A DNA stretch of 64,000 nt from Pseudomonas sp. BSw22131 (GTDB taxonomy: Bacteria > Pseudomonadota > Gammaproteobacteria > Pseudomonadales > Pseudomonadaceae): NCBI RefSeq assembly GCF_026810445.1, contig NZ_CP113949.1:4898001-4962000 (forward strand), given 5' to 3'. The translations under genes and the position numbers were made by a program. The first letter of the stretch is position 1. Each line of letters starts with the position of its first letter. A model generated the notes under the pieces. That model was not told where the DNA came from, did no database searches, and saw only the letters and a program-made list of their open reading frames with translations. Shown here in pieces: positions 23,808-32,376 of the stretch.

Positions 23808-24443
23808 ATGCAAACCTCTATAGCTCCAGTGAGTCTGCCATCTTACGTCAAAGAGTTTTGCGCAGAGATTAGCTCTCTTCCACCTCAAGTCCTCGACTAC
23901 ACCAGTAGTGAGGGATCGCTACCCAGCGAATGCTTTGAAAACGTAAAGAGAAAGGTCGCGGTGGCTGGAGGCCAAGCGGTTTTCGGATGGCAAATTTGGG
24001 AATGGCCGGGCGTATTAGTGGAAGCTGAATTTCACTCTGTTTGGCAGTCCCCCGCCGGAGAGCTTTTCGACATTACCCCGAAACTGGAAAACGAGAGGCA
24101 GATAGTGTTTGTCGCCGAACTTGGCAAAACCTATAAGGGGGAAAGAGTTGATAACTGGAGAAAGGCTCTTATTGATAACCGAATTGTCCATGATTTCATC
24201 CGGCTCTGTGAAGCAAGTTTCGACTGGTTCGGTCAGACCCCCCCCTCGGGAACGGAACTAGAAGGCAGGGAAGCACGTGTTTACATACACTTTGAGGAAT
24301 TGAAACTGCTCCTGATAACTACGCTAAAATCTGGAACGAGTCGAAACGCCCTTTGCGCATGCGGGAGCGGTGAAAAGTACAAACGCTGTCATGAGCCATC
24401 TGTTGAGAAGATTCTGCAACTTTCTGACCGGTCTATGAAATGA
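23808..24443 (+). CDS. SEC-C motif protein, prophage cargo
   Basis: A 211-residue protein beginning 3 bp after the integrase stop. The first ~170 residues are a globular domain I do not recognise (GQAVFGWQIWEWPGVLVEAE, DNRIVHDFIRLCEASF). The C-terminus has a perfect SEC-C zinc motif, LCACGSGEKYKRCH (CxCx8CH), used for zinc binding and often for protein or ribosome contacts. It is AT-richer than the integrase. Sitting between integrase and attachment site, it is in the usual slot for accessory genes such as defence or toxin genes; no such activity is shown. Confidence 0.7.
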   Translation: MQTSIAPVSLPSYVKEFCAEISSLPPQVLDYTSSEGSLPSECFENVKRKVAVAGGQAVFGWQIWEWPGVLVEAEFHSVWQSPAGELFDITPKLENERQIVFVAELGKTYKGERVDNWRKALIDNRIVHDFIRLCEASFDWFGQTPPSGTELEGREARVYIHFEELKLLLITTLKSGTSRNALCACGSGEKYKRCHEPSVEKILQLSDRSMK

Positions 24444-24494
24444 CAGCAAAATGACAGCCTTCGCTCTACGCGGCGCGGAATACGGGGCTTGGCT

Positions 24495-24524
24495 GGGGGT
24501 TCAAATCCCCCCGGCTCCACCAAA
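24495..24524 (+). repeat. prophage attachment site (right copy)
   Basis: Perfect 30-bp copy of 3308-3337 (tmRNA T-arm and acceptor end plus AAA). It marks the right limit of the 21.2-kb prophage. Confidence 0.9.
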
Positions 24525-24534
24525 TCCTACAAAG

Positions 24535-24559
24535 AGCCTGCGTTTATCGCGGGCTTTTT
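24535..24559 (+). terminator. Rho-independent terminator after the right attachment site
   Basis: AGCCTGC / GCGGGCT stem with CGTTTATC in the loop and a T-run. It may be the terminator of the original ssrA gene or of the next island. Its loop resembles those at 3361 and 26731. Confidence 0.75.
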
Positions 24560-24617
24560 GTTGCCCGGGTTTTGGTGATTTTCTGCGCGGACATTTTCTT
24601 GATCTTGATGTCCCCTC

Positions 24618-24642
24618 CTGTAGGAGCGCGCTTGCCCGCGAA
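24618..24642. repeat. Pseudomonas REP-like element
   Basis: ctgtaggagcgcgcttgccc followed by gcgaa is the common Pseudomonas REP-type motif. It occurs singly in a non-coding stretch between the prophage and the hsdR remnant. Confidence 0.5.
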
Positions 24643-24804
24643 AGTATTAGATCTACCTTCCCATTCAAGTCATAAGCCTGCGATTGGCTAGTGACCAGTA
24701 ACAAAATGCGTAATGAGGCTCAAACAGGTTACATTCACGCCTAATAGGCGGATCAGCAATGCCGGGGTGGCACGACAATGCTGCCGTGAAAGGGAATTGG
24801 GGTT

Positions 24805-25220
24805 ATGGACAAAAAGTCGCTTTCCGAGCGGGACATAGGCAGCAAGTACATCGCCCCAGCCGTTCAGCAAGCTGGATGGGACATGCACAAGCAGGTGCGC
24901 GAGGAAGTCAGCTTTACCAAAGGCCGCATTATCGTCCGGGGAAAACTTCACAGCCGTGGCGAAGCACGCCGCGCAGAACTCACCCTCGATCAATTCCCCA
25001 GCCCTGCCGAACTTTGGCAGCGTTACTGCCAGTGGAAGGGGCTGGCTAATACAGTCCAGCACAAGATCGAAGCGCCCAACTACGACGACGGCTCCGGACG
25101 CATGCCACGCTACTACCAGATGAATGCCATCAACCGCACCGTCGAGGCTGTGGCGCGCGACCAGGACCGTATCCTGCTGGTGATGGCCACGGGTACCGGA
25201 AAAACATACACCGCCTTCCA
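24805..25220 (+). pseudogene. hsdR: type I restriction subunit hsdR, doubly deleted remnant
   Basis: The frame starts like full HsdR (MDKKSLSERDIGSKYIAPAV, EEVSFTKGRIIVRGKLHSRG) but then jumps directly to AELTLDQFPSPAELWQRYCQ. The segment that normally carries the PD-(D/E)XK nuclease is therefore missing, in frame. It continues to Walker A (VMATGTGKTYTAFQ) and then loses all similarity at about 25218; the remaining helicase, modification and specificity genes are absent. The open frame runs on to 25290 only by overlap with the next gene. It is a dead type I system. Confidence 0.8.
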
Positions 25221-25234
25221 AAAAGGACAACCCT

Positions 25235-26323
25235 ATGCCCATAAAAACGCAAATCTGGACGGTCGGTGGGCAACCCAGCCAGTTGCATGAGGGCATTCTG
25301 CCCAGCGAGCAGTTGCTGGAGGAGATGATCGTCAGCGCGCCACGGCTATTGTCGGAGGAGTGGATGCTGATCGGCCGCCAGGAAAGCACCGGCCTGGGCG
25401 GGCGGATTGATCTGTTGGCTATCGCCCCGGATGCCTCCCTCGTGCTGATCGAACTCAAGCGCGACCGCACTCCGCGTGATGTGGTGGCGCAGGCACTCGA
25501 CTATGCCTCGTGGGTGGAGAAACTGGCCGCCGAAGATATTGCCGCTATCTACAAACGCTACCGCCAGGACGCTGATCTGGCGGTAGACTTTCACGCCTAC
25601 TTCGGCGTTCCGCTGGATGAAGAGGCGCTCAATCAGAGCCACCAGATTATCATCGTCGCGTCCGGGCTTGATGCCAGTACAGAGCGCATCGTGGCCTACC
25701 TCAGCGAGCGGGATATCGCCATCAACGTATTGTGCTTTCAGGTGTTCCAGCAGGGCGAGCAACAGCTGATCAGCCGTTCCTGGCTGCTCGACCCTGTGGA
25801 AACCCAAGCCAATGTCAGCAACACCCGCAGCGATGGCCCTAGTGAGCCGTGGAATGGTGAGTTTTATTGCTCGTTTGGCCAAAGTCCGACGCGTTCCTGG
25901 CTAGATGCGCAAGCCTTCGGTTTTATCTGTGGCGGTGGCGGCACCTGGTACAGCAACAGCCTGAAGATGCTCGCGCCCGGCGACCGGGTGTGGGTCAACA
26001 TTCCGCAGCAAGGGTACGTCGGTGTTGGCCGCGTAGCCGGGCGAGCCACAGCAGCGGCAGACTTCACCGTCCCCTATAACGGCGTCGACACGCCAGTGCT
26101 GCAAGCCGCCAAACGTGGCACCTACCACGCCGAATACAGCAACGACCCAGCGTTGTGCGAGTACTTCGTGCCCGTGGAATGGCTGCAGACCGTGCCGGTT
26201 GAACAGGCCATCAAGGAAGTCGGTCTGTTTGGCAACCAAAACACCGTCTGCCGCCCAACCACACCCAAGTGGCGTTGGACGATAGAGCGGTTGAAGGTAC
26301 GCTTGCTCAACAAGGCGCAATGA
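25235..26323 (+). CDS. NucS/DUF91-like nuclease with EVE-like C-terminal domain
   Basis: A 362-residue protein. Residues ~45-110 hold a PD-(D/E)XK core: GGRIDLLAIAPDASLVLIEL followed by KRDRT, the D...ExK pattern of NucS-like nucleases. After a linker near 195, the C-terminal half has APGDRVWVNIPQQGYVGVGR, a pattern of PUA/EVE-like domains that read modified bases. Such nuclease-reader fusions are seen next to type I restriction genes, and hsdR lies directly upstream. The ATG at 25235 follows aaaaaggacaac and is only ~17 bp after the hsdR breakpoint, so its expression signals may have been changed. The reader-domain call is an inference. Confidence 0.7.
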   Translation: MPIKTQIWTVGGQPSQLHEGILPSEQLLEEMIVSAPRLLSEEWMLIGRQESTGLGGRIDLLAIAPDASLVLIELKRDRTPRDVVAQALDYASWVEKLAAEDIAAIYKRYRQDADLAVDFHAYFGVPLDEEALNQSHQIIIVASGLDASTERIVAYLSERDIAINVLCFQVFQQGEQQLISRSWLLDPVETQANVSNTRSDGPSEPWNGEFYCSFGQSPTRSWLDAQAFGFICGGGGTWYSNSLKMLAPGDRVWVNIPQQGYVGVGRVAGRATAAADFTVPYNGVDTPVLQAAKRGTYHAEYSNDPALCEYFVPVEWLQTVPVEQAIKEVGLFGNQNTVCRPTTPKWRWTIERLKVRLLNKAQ

Positions 26324-26682
26324 TCATTCGACTCATTTACGGAAAAGCTATCGGCCACAGCACCTAGCGATCTAAAACACCACCGATATCTGCCAAACCA
26401 AACGGATAACAAGTTAGACGGAGGGTCGCGTAAATCACCCCGGATAAGAAATTGGTGGATACGGCAGGCTCTATTCTCGGGCGCGCCGTACTTCCGACTC
26501 GTTGGCAGGAAACGGACTAGAGACTCTGCTCATTTCGGATCCGCCCTAGATGATGTGGATAATCATATATAACGATTCCCGAAGATTTGCCCTGCGTTCA
26601 GAGTAAGCGGCATTCCAAACGGTATTCCACTTAGCTGACCAGGAAAAAAATAAGCCAGAAAATCAATTAGATGAACTTGAAA
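26324..26682. other. gene-free stretch after the nuclease gene
   Basis: I see no convincing coding frame, RNA gene or clear terminator here. Stop codons are frequent in all frames and composition is AT-richer. It runs up to the decayed third tmRNA-tail copy. Confidence 0.5.
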
Positions 26683-26760
26683 TTCAAATCCCCTCGGCAC
26701 ACCAAACACTCAATACAAATCAAGCACTAAGCGTTTACCGCAAGTGCTTTTTTTGTGCCT
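26683..26760 (+). repeat. decayed third copy of tmRNA tail with flanking arm and terminator
   Basis: GAAATTCAAATCCCCTCGGC and CACACCAAACA match the tmRNA end with several changes. The next ~75 bp (ACAAATCAAGCACTAAGCGT and on, to TTTTTTTGTGCC) are close to 3341-3392 and include the same terminator stem (26722-26757). Even the further text (CTCCGAAATGACAGCC vs CTCCGTAATGCCAGC) is related. It marks the end of an older element. Confidence 0.75.
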
Positions 26761-26873
26761 TTTTGACCTGCCTTTGCTCCGAAATGACAGCCTTCCCCTA
26801 AAGGATGCGAGATCCGCGACGTGAGCTATGAGCCGGACTGGTAAAAAAGCGGCACACCACCCGAGCGTTAGTA

Positions 26874-27029
26874 AATGATTTGCATCAGGCGAAGCAGGCG
26901 CAGATGCTGGTCAGTCTCGGTTGCGAGATTATGCAGGGATATTTATACGGCAGGGCCATGCGGATGGAAGAGTTCGAGGACTTTTTGTCACGCGTGCTGT
27001 TTTACTCGTCCCACCGAAAAAACACCTAA
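26874..27029 (+). pseudogene. 3' end of an EAL-domain (c-di-GMP phosphodiesterase) gene
   Basis: The frame NDLHQAKQAQMLVSLGCEIM continuing QGYLYGRAMRMEEFEDFL is the final block of an EAL domain, where QGY-GRP-type sequence is expected. It ends at TAA 27027-27029. No start or upstream domain is present; the rest was probably lost when elements inserted to the left. It lies 58 bp before the hybrid kinase gene. Confidence 0.8.
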
Positions 27030-27087
27030 GGCGATAGCCTCTCAGTCGAGCTGTGTGCGCGAACCAGCTTGATACCAGGAGTCCGCA

Positions 27088-30000
27088 ATGCCCGATCCTA
27101 TCGAATTCGGTTCATCAAGGACCGAGCGGCAAACTCCTGCACTGGTCCAGGCGCTTTTGACCCTGACGATGGGCTTGATCCTAACCGCAGTAGTCTGTTG
27201 GTGGGGCATGGAACGCAACCAGCAGATCACCCATAAAGCCATGGTCGCAGCCACTCAGAAGGCAGCTGAGGTCATCCAGTCCCGGTTGGAGCGCTATCAA
27301 TACGGTCTGCGCGGTGCACGTGGCGCCATTCTTACGGGCGGCGAACTGACGATCACACGCGAGCAGTTCAAGCGATACAGCGATAGCCGCCATATGGAGG
27401 TGGAGTTCCCTGGTGCTCAAGGCTTCGGGTTTATCCGGCGCGTTTCCCTGGCGCAAGAAGCTGCCTTTATCGAAAAGGCACGTCGCGACGATTTCCCTGA
27501 TTTATCGATTCGACAGTTCGCTCCCCATGATGGCGAGCTTTACGTTGTTCAATATATAGAACCGGTCGAAAAGAACCGCATATCCGTTGGACTGGACATC
27601 GCGTCGGAAGCCAATCGCAGTGCTGCTGCGCAAAGTTCGATGCGCAGCGGCGAAGCTACTCTGACGGGCCCGATTACCTTAATTCAGTCGACAGGCATGC
27701 CTAATCAGTCATTCCTGTTCTTATTGCCTATTTACCGAACCGGACAAACACCAGATACACAAGCTGCCAGGATTAATGACGCTTTCGGATGGAGTTACGC
27801 TGTTCTCAGCATCCAAGACGTATTAGGTAATAGCGGCATAAATCTCGAGCAAGCGCAGATCAGGATGCAAGACCAGACTGTGCAGGACGAGCCTGTTTCT
27901 TTCTATACCACCACCAAGCCCAAGGCTGATGTTATAGCGATTGGAAGCTATTCGCTTAACCAGACGTTCTATGGGCGCAACTGGTGTCTCACGCTTGATA
28001 TTTACCCCGCCTTTGCTGAAAGTCTTCCCCTCGTGTTTGTCCGAACGCTTGCCATAAGCGGTACGTTCTCAAGTGTTGTGCTGGCGATATTGGTGTTTTC
28101 CTGGAGCCTCAATCGACGCAGACGCAGCCAACTTACTGAAGCGCGGTTGTCGCTTGCCTCCATCGTCGACAGCTCAATCGACGGCATAATCGGGGAGACC
28201 CTTTCTGGAGTCGTGGTGAGCTGGAACAGAGGCGCCGAACAGATCTTTGGATACACCGCTCAAGACGCGGTGGGGCGTTCTCTCTCCTCGCTAATAGTGC
28301 CGAACGACGCCCAAGAGCAGGAGCAGCACATACTTGAGCGTCTTGGCAAAGGCGAGAAAATCGAGCCCTTTCAGACCCTGCGCCAGCACAAAGACAGCCA
28401 CCTGATCAATGTGTCTGTGTCCATATCGCCGGTATACAGTCCGGATGGTCGCATCGTTGGTGCGTCTAAAACTGTTCGCGACATTTCGAAAGAGAAGGCG
28501 GCCGAGGCACAAGTGCTGGCAATCAACGCCAGACTGGAAGAAGAGGTGCTGGCACGAACACTTGAGCTGGGAAATGCACAGCGTACCCTGCGCACCTTGC
28601 TCGACTCATTGCCGTCAATGATCGGCTATTGGGACAGTTCTCTCGTGAACCGGGTAGCCAACCATGCCTACAAGATCTGGTTCGGGCTCGAACCTTCGAC
28701 CTTGCCGGGTCGGCCAATGCAGCAAGTATTGGGTGAGGCGCTTTTTCAGGCAAACCGCAGCTACATCGAGGGAGTTCTGCGCGGCGAGCCGCAAACATTC
28801 GAGCGGACCATTCCAGGGCCTGACGGGAAGATTCGCCATTCACTTACCCACTACATCCCGGACGTCAGCGACGGCGAAGTGAACGGCTTCTTTGTGATCG
28901 CCCATGATGTGACAGATCTGACAGAAAGCCGATTGAATCTTGCAAGCGCCCTTCGCGCGAACGAAGTACTGCTGCAGACCATCAACGAGCAACTGCTCTA
29001 CTCAGCGACAGATGCCAATGGTCTGATAGTGGACGTGAATGAACGTTTTTGTGAGGTTCACGGGTTAACTCGCTCAGAGCTGATTGGCCAAGACCACCGG
29101 CTGCTCAATTCGGGAGCGCATGACGACTTATTTTGGCAAACGATGTGGACGATGCTGCTTGAAGGAAACGCCTGGCACGGAGAGATTTGCAACCGCACCA
29201 GTGATGGCAGCCTGCGCTGGTTCGATACCGTTGTTGCACCCACATTTGATAGTCATGGCGTAATCGAACGCTATATAGCGTTGCGTATAAACGTTACGGA
29301 TCGGCGAGCTGCGGATGAAGAGCTTTCGGAACTACATCTTTTATTGACCAATGTATTGCACGCCGCTTCCGAAGTTTCAATCATCGCGACTGACACGGAG
29401 GGTTTAATTAAAGTATTCAATATGGGCGCCCAGCGTATGCTGGGCTATAGCGAGGACGAGGTGGTGGGCGTGCTCAGCTCGGCGAAGTTTCATTTGGACC
29501 AAGAAGTCAGTGCACGCGCTCGAGTACTTAGTCATGAGCAGGGTGTGCTCATAGAAGGTTTTCGGGCCTTTGTACACATCCCCGAAATCGAAGGAGCCGA
29601 AACACGTGAGTGGACGTACGTGCGCAAAGATGGAACGCATCTAACCGTTTCGTTGGTTGTTACGGCCATGCGAGACCGCACGGGCAAGATTACTGGTTAT
29701 CTCGGTATCGCCACTGACATTACCCTGCAGCAGCGACAGCGCCGCGAGCTCGCGGCCGCACGCGATCAACTTGTCCTGGCCGCCGAAGCCGCGCAACTTG
29801 GGATATGGAGTTGGTTGATGGTCGACGATGTAATGGACTGGAATGACCGGATGTTCAGCTTGTATGCGCTGCCCGCAGCGTTGAACGGTAAATCAGGTAT
29901 CTATGAGCACTGGCGCTCCCGGGTCCACCCGGACGATATCGCTGCGACGGAAGCAAGCCTGGTCGCAGCCATTGATGGCCTCGGTAATTATGATCCTGTA

Positions 30001-32376
30001 TTCAGGGTACTAAGGCCGGACGGCTCTATACGTTTTGTGCAGGCTGGAGCGTATGTCGAGCGTGACTCGGAGGGTGTCGCCACTCGTGTAACCGGGATCA
30101 ATCTTGATATTACCGAACGCAAGGAAGTCGAGGCCCAGCTTCTGAGTGCCAAAGACCACGCGGAGCAAGCCACTATCGTCAAGGGGCAGTTTCTGGCGAA
30201 CATGAGCCACGAAATCCGTACCCCAATGAATGCGGTTCTCGGGATGTTAAAGCTGCTCACGCAGACGGGACTAGATCCGCGGCAGCATGACTATGCTACC
30301 AAAGCCCAGACTGCAGCTCGCTCGCTGCTGGGCCTGCTGAATGACATTCTCGACTTTTCAAAGATTGATGCAGACAAGCTGGAGCTGGACCTGCATCCGT
30401 TCGGCGTTGAAACGCTGATGTGCGATCTGGCCGTCGTGCTGTCTTGTAATTTGCAAGAGAAGGACGTCGAGTTGCTGTTTGAGGTCGCGCCTCAATTGCC
30501 CCGTGTTTTGATCGGGGACCAACTTCGTCTTCAGCAGATTCTGATCAATCTGGCGGGCAACGCCACGAAATTCACGCAGACGGGCCATGTGATTGTGCAA
30601 CTGGCCGAACTGTGGCGTGGCGCCGGTCAGATAACACTGCGAGTCTCCGTCAAAGACACCGGCATAGGCATCAGCCCTGAGCAGCTGACGCACATTTTTG
30701 ACGGTTTTACCCAAGCTGAAGCTTCAACAACAAGGCGCTATGGGGGCACTGGTCTTGGGCTTGCGATCAGCAAGCGTCTGGTTGAGTTGATGGGGAGCAG
30801 CCTGCAAGTCGTGAGCGAACAGGGCAAAGGGAGCGAGTTTTGGTTTGACTTGACACTTACCGTTGAGGAATGGACGCCCCTGACAGCCCCACGTAGCAGC
30901 TCGGCGCCCAGCCGTCGCATTCTCGTTGTCGATGACAATGTGTTATCCGGGCAAATAATGACCCACACGATTGAGGCCCTCGGCTGGGAGGCTGTTTATG
31001 CCGATGGCGGGAATGCCGCCGTACAATCGGTACATCAGTCCATGCAGCAGGGTGAGCCTTTCGATGCGGTTATCATGGACTGGCGAATGCCCGAACTCGA
31101 TGGTTTGGCGGCAGCAACCCTGATCAAAAATGCCAGCCTGCACAATAAACCGCCTGTGATCGTAATGGTGACCGCGTTTGGCCGGGAAGAGCTGACGCTA
31201 GCGATCGACAGTAAAAACGCTCCATTTGAGGAATTCCTCACAAAACCTGTGACACCGCAACAGCTGTTCGAAGCGATTCAACAGGCGTTGGATGGCGTTG
31301 GCGTATCAAGCGTGCCTGCCGCTGAAATACCCGCAATACACCAGCTTGCAGGGATGCGCCTGCTGGTGGTGGAGGACAATGCACTTAACCGGCAGGTCGT
31401 CAGCGAGTTGCTGACCGCAGAGGGAGCCAAAGTGACGTTGGCCGAGAATGGTCTGGAGGGGGTAACAATTGCCACACGGACCTACGGTGAATTTGATGCT
31501 GTCATCATGGATGTCCAAATGCCAGATATCGATGGAATGGAGGCCACGCGCCGCATTAGGTCAGATAGTCGGTTTGAATCACTACCTATACTTGCGATGA
31601 CAGCCAATGCTTCACACACCGACCGGATTAACTGCTTGGCAAGTGGTATGACCGAGCACGTAGCAAAACCGATCAATATGGACGAAGTACTGCCACTGCT
31701 GAGACGAATTACCGGGCGAGATCACAGCGACAAGGTTCCTGTCACAGAGCCGAAGTCGTTAGGAATAGAGGACTTCATCGAGCCGCTGGATAGCATCCTT
31801 AATCGCTTGGGAGGCCTGCATGATGTTTACGGTTCGGCCCTGTCCATTTTCGCCAAAGAAGCCGGACGAATGCTAAGCGCGCTGCACATGGATTTGCGAA
31901 GCGATGACACGATTGGCATTGCCAACACATTGCACGCGTTGAGGGGTATTTCCAGCACTGTTGGGGCGCTTGCGCTTGCCAAGCAGGCAGGGGAGTTGGA
32001 AATATTTATCCGGAAAAATCCTGATACGCAAGCTTCAAATTTACTGTCGGCTGAAATGATCTCTAAGCTTTCCGCACTGATCATCGAAAGTGACAAGCGT
32101 CTTCTGCGAGCCTTTCACACCGGTTTTGTGAGCGACTCAAACGTAGAGACAGACCCCTCTGCGTGGTCTTTAAAAGAAAGAAAAGGGAGTCTGGAAGAGC
32201 TAATGGTGTTATTGATTGCGGGCAATATGCAGGCGTTGGACGTTGTTGCAGAGCTCGAGCGTCACACGCCTGTATCCCAGAGAACAGCCTTCAGCAGACT
32301 CGCCGAACAGGTGCGTGACCTGGACTTTGACGCAGCCCTGCTGACAATTAAGCGGTTATTGGAAGGACAAGTTTGA
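27088..32376 (+). CDS. CHASE / multi-PAS hybrid sensor histidine kinase with two receivers and Hpt
   Basis: A 1762-residue membrane kinase. Order: TM1 near 22-42; CHASE sensor in the periplasm about 75-290 (PGAQGFGFIRRVSLAQ, FLFLLPIYRTGQTP); TM2 near 312-332; about five PAS segments between 345 and 1020; HisKA with His1041 (FLANMSHEIRTPMNAVLG); HATPase (GLGLAISKRLVELMG); receiver 1 with Asp1331 (VIMDWRMPELDG); receiver 2 with Asp1475 (VIMDVQMPDIDG); Hpt with His1616 (TLHALRGISSTVGA). All phospho-sites are present, so a full His-Asp-His relay is possible. It overlaps the next gene (TGATG); the REC-GGDEF protein is the obvious acceptor. The signal is unknown. Confidence 0.92.
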   Translation: MPDPIEFGSSRTERQTPALVQALLTLTMGLILTAVVCWWGMERNQQITHKAMVAATQKAAEVIQSRLERYQYGLRGARGAILTGGELTITREQFKRYSDSRHMEVEFPGAQGFGFIRRVSLAQEAAFIEKARRDDFPDLSIRQFAPHDGELYVVQYIEPVEKNRISVGLDIASEANRSAAAQSSMRSGEATLTGPITLIQSTGMPNQSFLFLLPIYRTGQTPDTQAARINDAFGWSYAVLSIQDVLGNSGINLEQAQIRMQDQTVQDEPVSFYTTTKPKADVIAIGSYSLNQTFYGRNWCLTLDIYPAFAESLPLVFVRTLAISGTFSSVVLAILVFSWSLNRRRRSQLTEARLSLASIVDSSIDGIIGETLSGVVVSWNRGAEQIFGYTAQDAVGRSLSSLIVPNDAQEQEQHILERLGKGEKIEPFQTLRQHKDSHLINVSVSISPVYSPDGRIVGASKTVRDISKEKAAEAQVLAINARLEEEVLARTLELGNAQRTLRTLLDSLPSMIGYWDSSLVNRVANHAYKIWFGLEPSTLPGRPMQQVLGEALFQANRSYIEGVLRGEPQTFERTIPGPDGKIRHSLTHYIPDVSDGEVNGFFVIAHDVTDLTESRLNLASALRANEVLLQTINEQLLYSATDANGLIVDVNERFCEVHGLTRSELIGQDHRLLNSGAHDDLFWQTMWTMLLEGNAWHGEICNRTSDGSLRWFDTVVAPTFDSHGVIERYIALRINVTDRRAADEELSELHLLLTNVLHAASEVSIIATDTEGLIKVFNMGAQRMLGYSEDEVVGVLSSAKFHLDQEVSARARVLSHEQGVLIEGFRAFVHIPEIEGAETREWTYVRKDGTHLTVSLVVTAMRDRTGKITGYLGIATDITLQQRQRRELAAARDQLVLAAEAAQLGIWSWLMVDDVMDWNDRMFSLYALPAALNGKSGIYEHWRSRVHPDDIAATEASLVAAIDGLGNYDPVFRVLRPDGSIRFVQAGAYVERDSEGVATRVTGINLDITERKEVEAQLLSAKDHAEQATIVKGQFLANMSHEIRTPMNAVLGMLKLLTQTGLDPRQHDYATKAQTAARSLLGLLNDILDFSKIDADKLELDLHPFGVETLMCDLAVVLSCNLQEKDVELLFEVAPQLPRVLIGDQLRLQQILINLAGNATKFTQTGHVIVQLAELWRGAGQITLRVSVKDTGIGISPEQLTHIFDGFTQAEASTTRRYGGTGLGLAISKRLVELMGSSLQVVSEQGKGSEFWFDLTLTVEEWTPLTAPRSSSAPSRRILVVDDNVLSGQIMTHTIEALGWEAVYADGGNAAVQSVHQSMQQGEPFDAVIMDWRMPELDGLAAATLIKNASLHNKPPVIVMVTAFGREELTLAIDSKNAPFEEFLTKPVTPQQLFEAIQQALDGVGVSSVPAAEIPAIHQLAGMRLLVVEDNALNRQVVSELLTAEGAKVTLAENGLEGVTIATRTYGEFDAVIMDVQMPDIDGMEATRRIRSDSRFESLPILAMTANASHTDRINCLASGMTEHVAKPINMDEVLPLLRRITGRDHSDKVPVTEPKSLGIEDFIEPLDSILNRLGGLHDVYGSALSIFAKEAGRMLSALHMDLRSDDTIGIANTLHALRGISSTVGALALAKQAGELEIFIRKNPDTQASNLLSAEMISKLSALIIESDKRLLRAFHTGFVSDSNVETDPSAWSLKERKGSLEELMVLLIAGNMQALDVVAELERHTPVSQRTAFSRLAEQVRDLDFDAALLTIKRLLEGQV

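Larger units (their letters stand above)
3336..24524. mobile_element. defective lambdoid prophage inserted in ssrA
   Basis: About 21.2 kb lie between two perfect 30-bp tmRNA-tail repeats, with a tyrosine integrase 0.7 kb from the right one. Recognisable modules are integrase and excisionase, CI and Cro with a divergent control region, ORF6N antirepressor, replication initiator, DnaB, Q antiterminator, tail chaperones with frameshift, tape measure and head protease. Terminase, portal, major capsid, tail tube, tail tip and lysis genes are missing, so it cannot form virions alone. Several genes carry single-base indels. Cargo-like genes sit next to both ends. Confidence 0.9.

Noticed and set aside
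24451..24675. 74-codon plus-strand frame across the right attachment repeat
   Set aside because: It is the translation of the tmRNA-tail repeat and terminator; the same peptide appears at the left copy.
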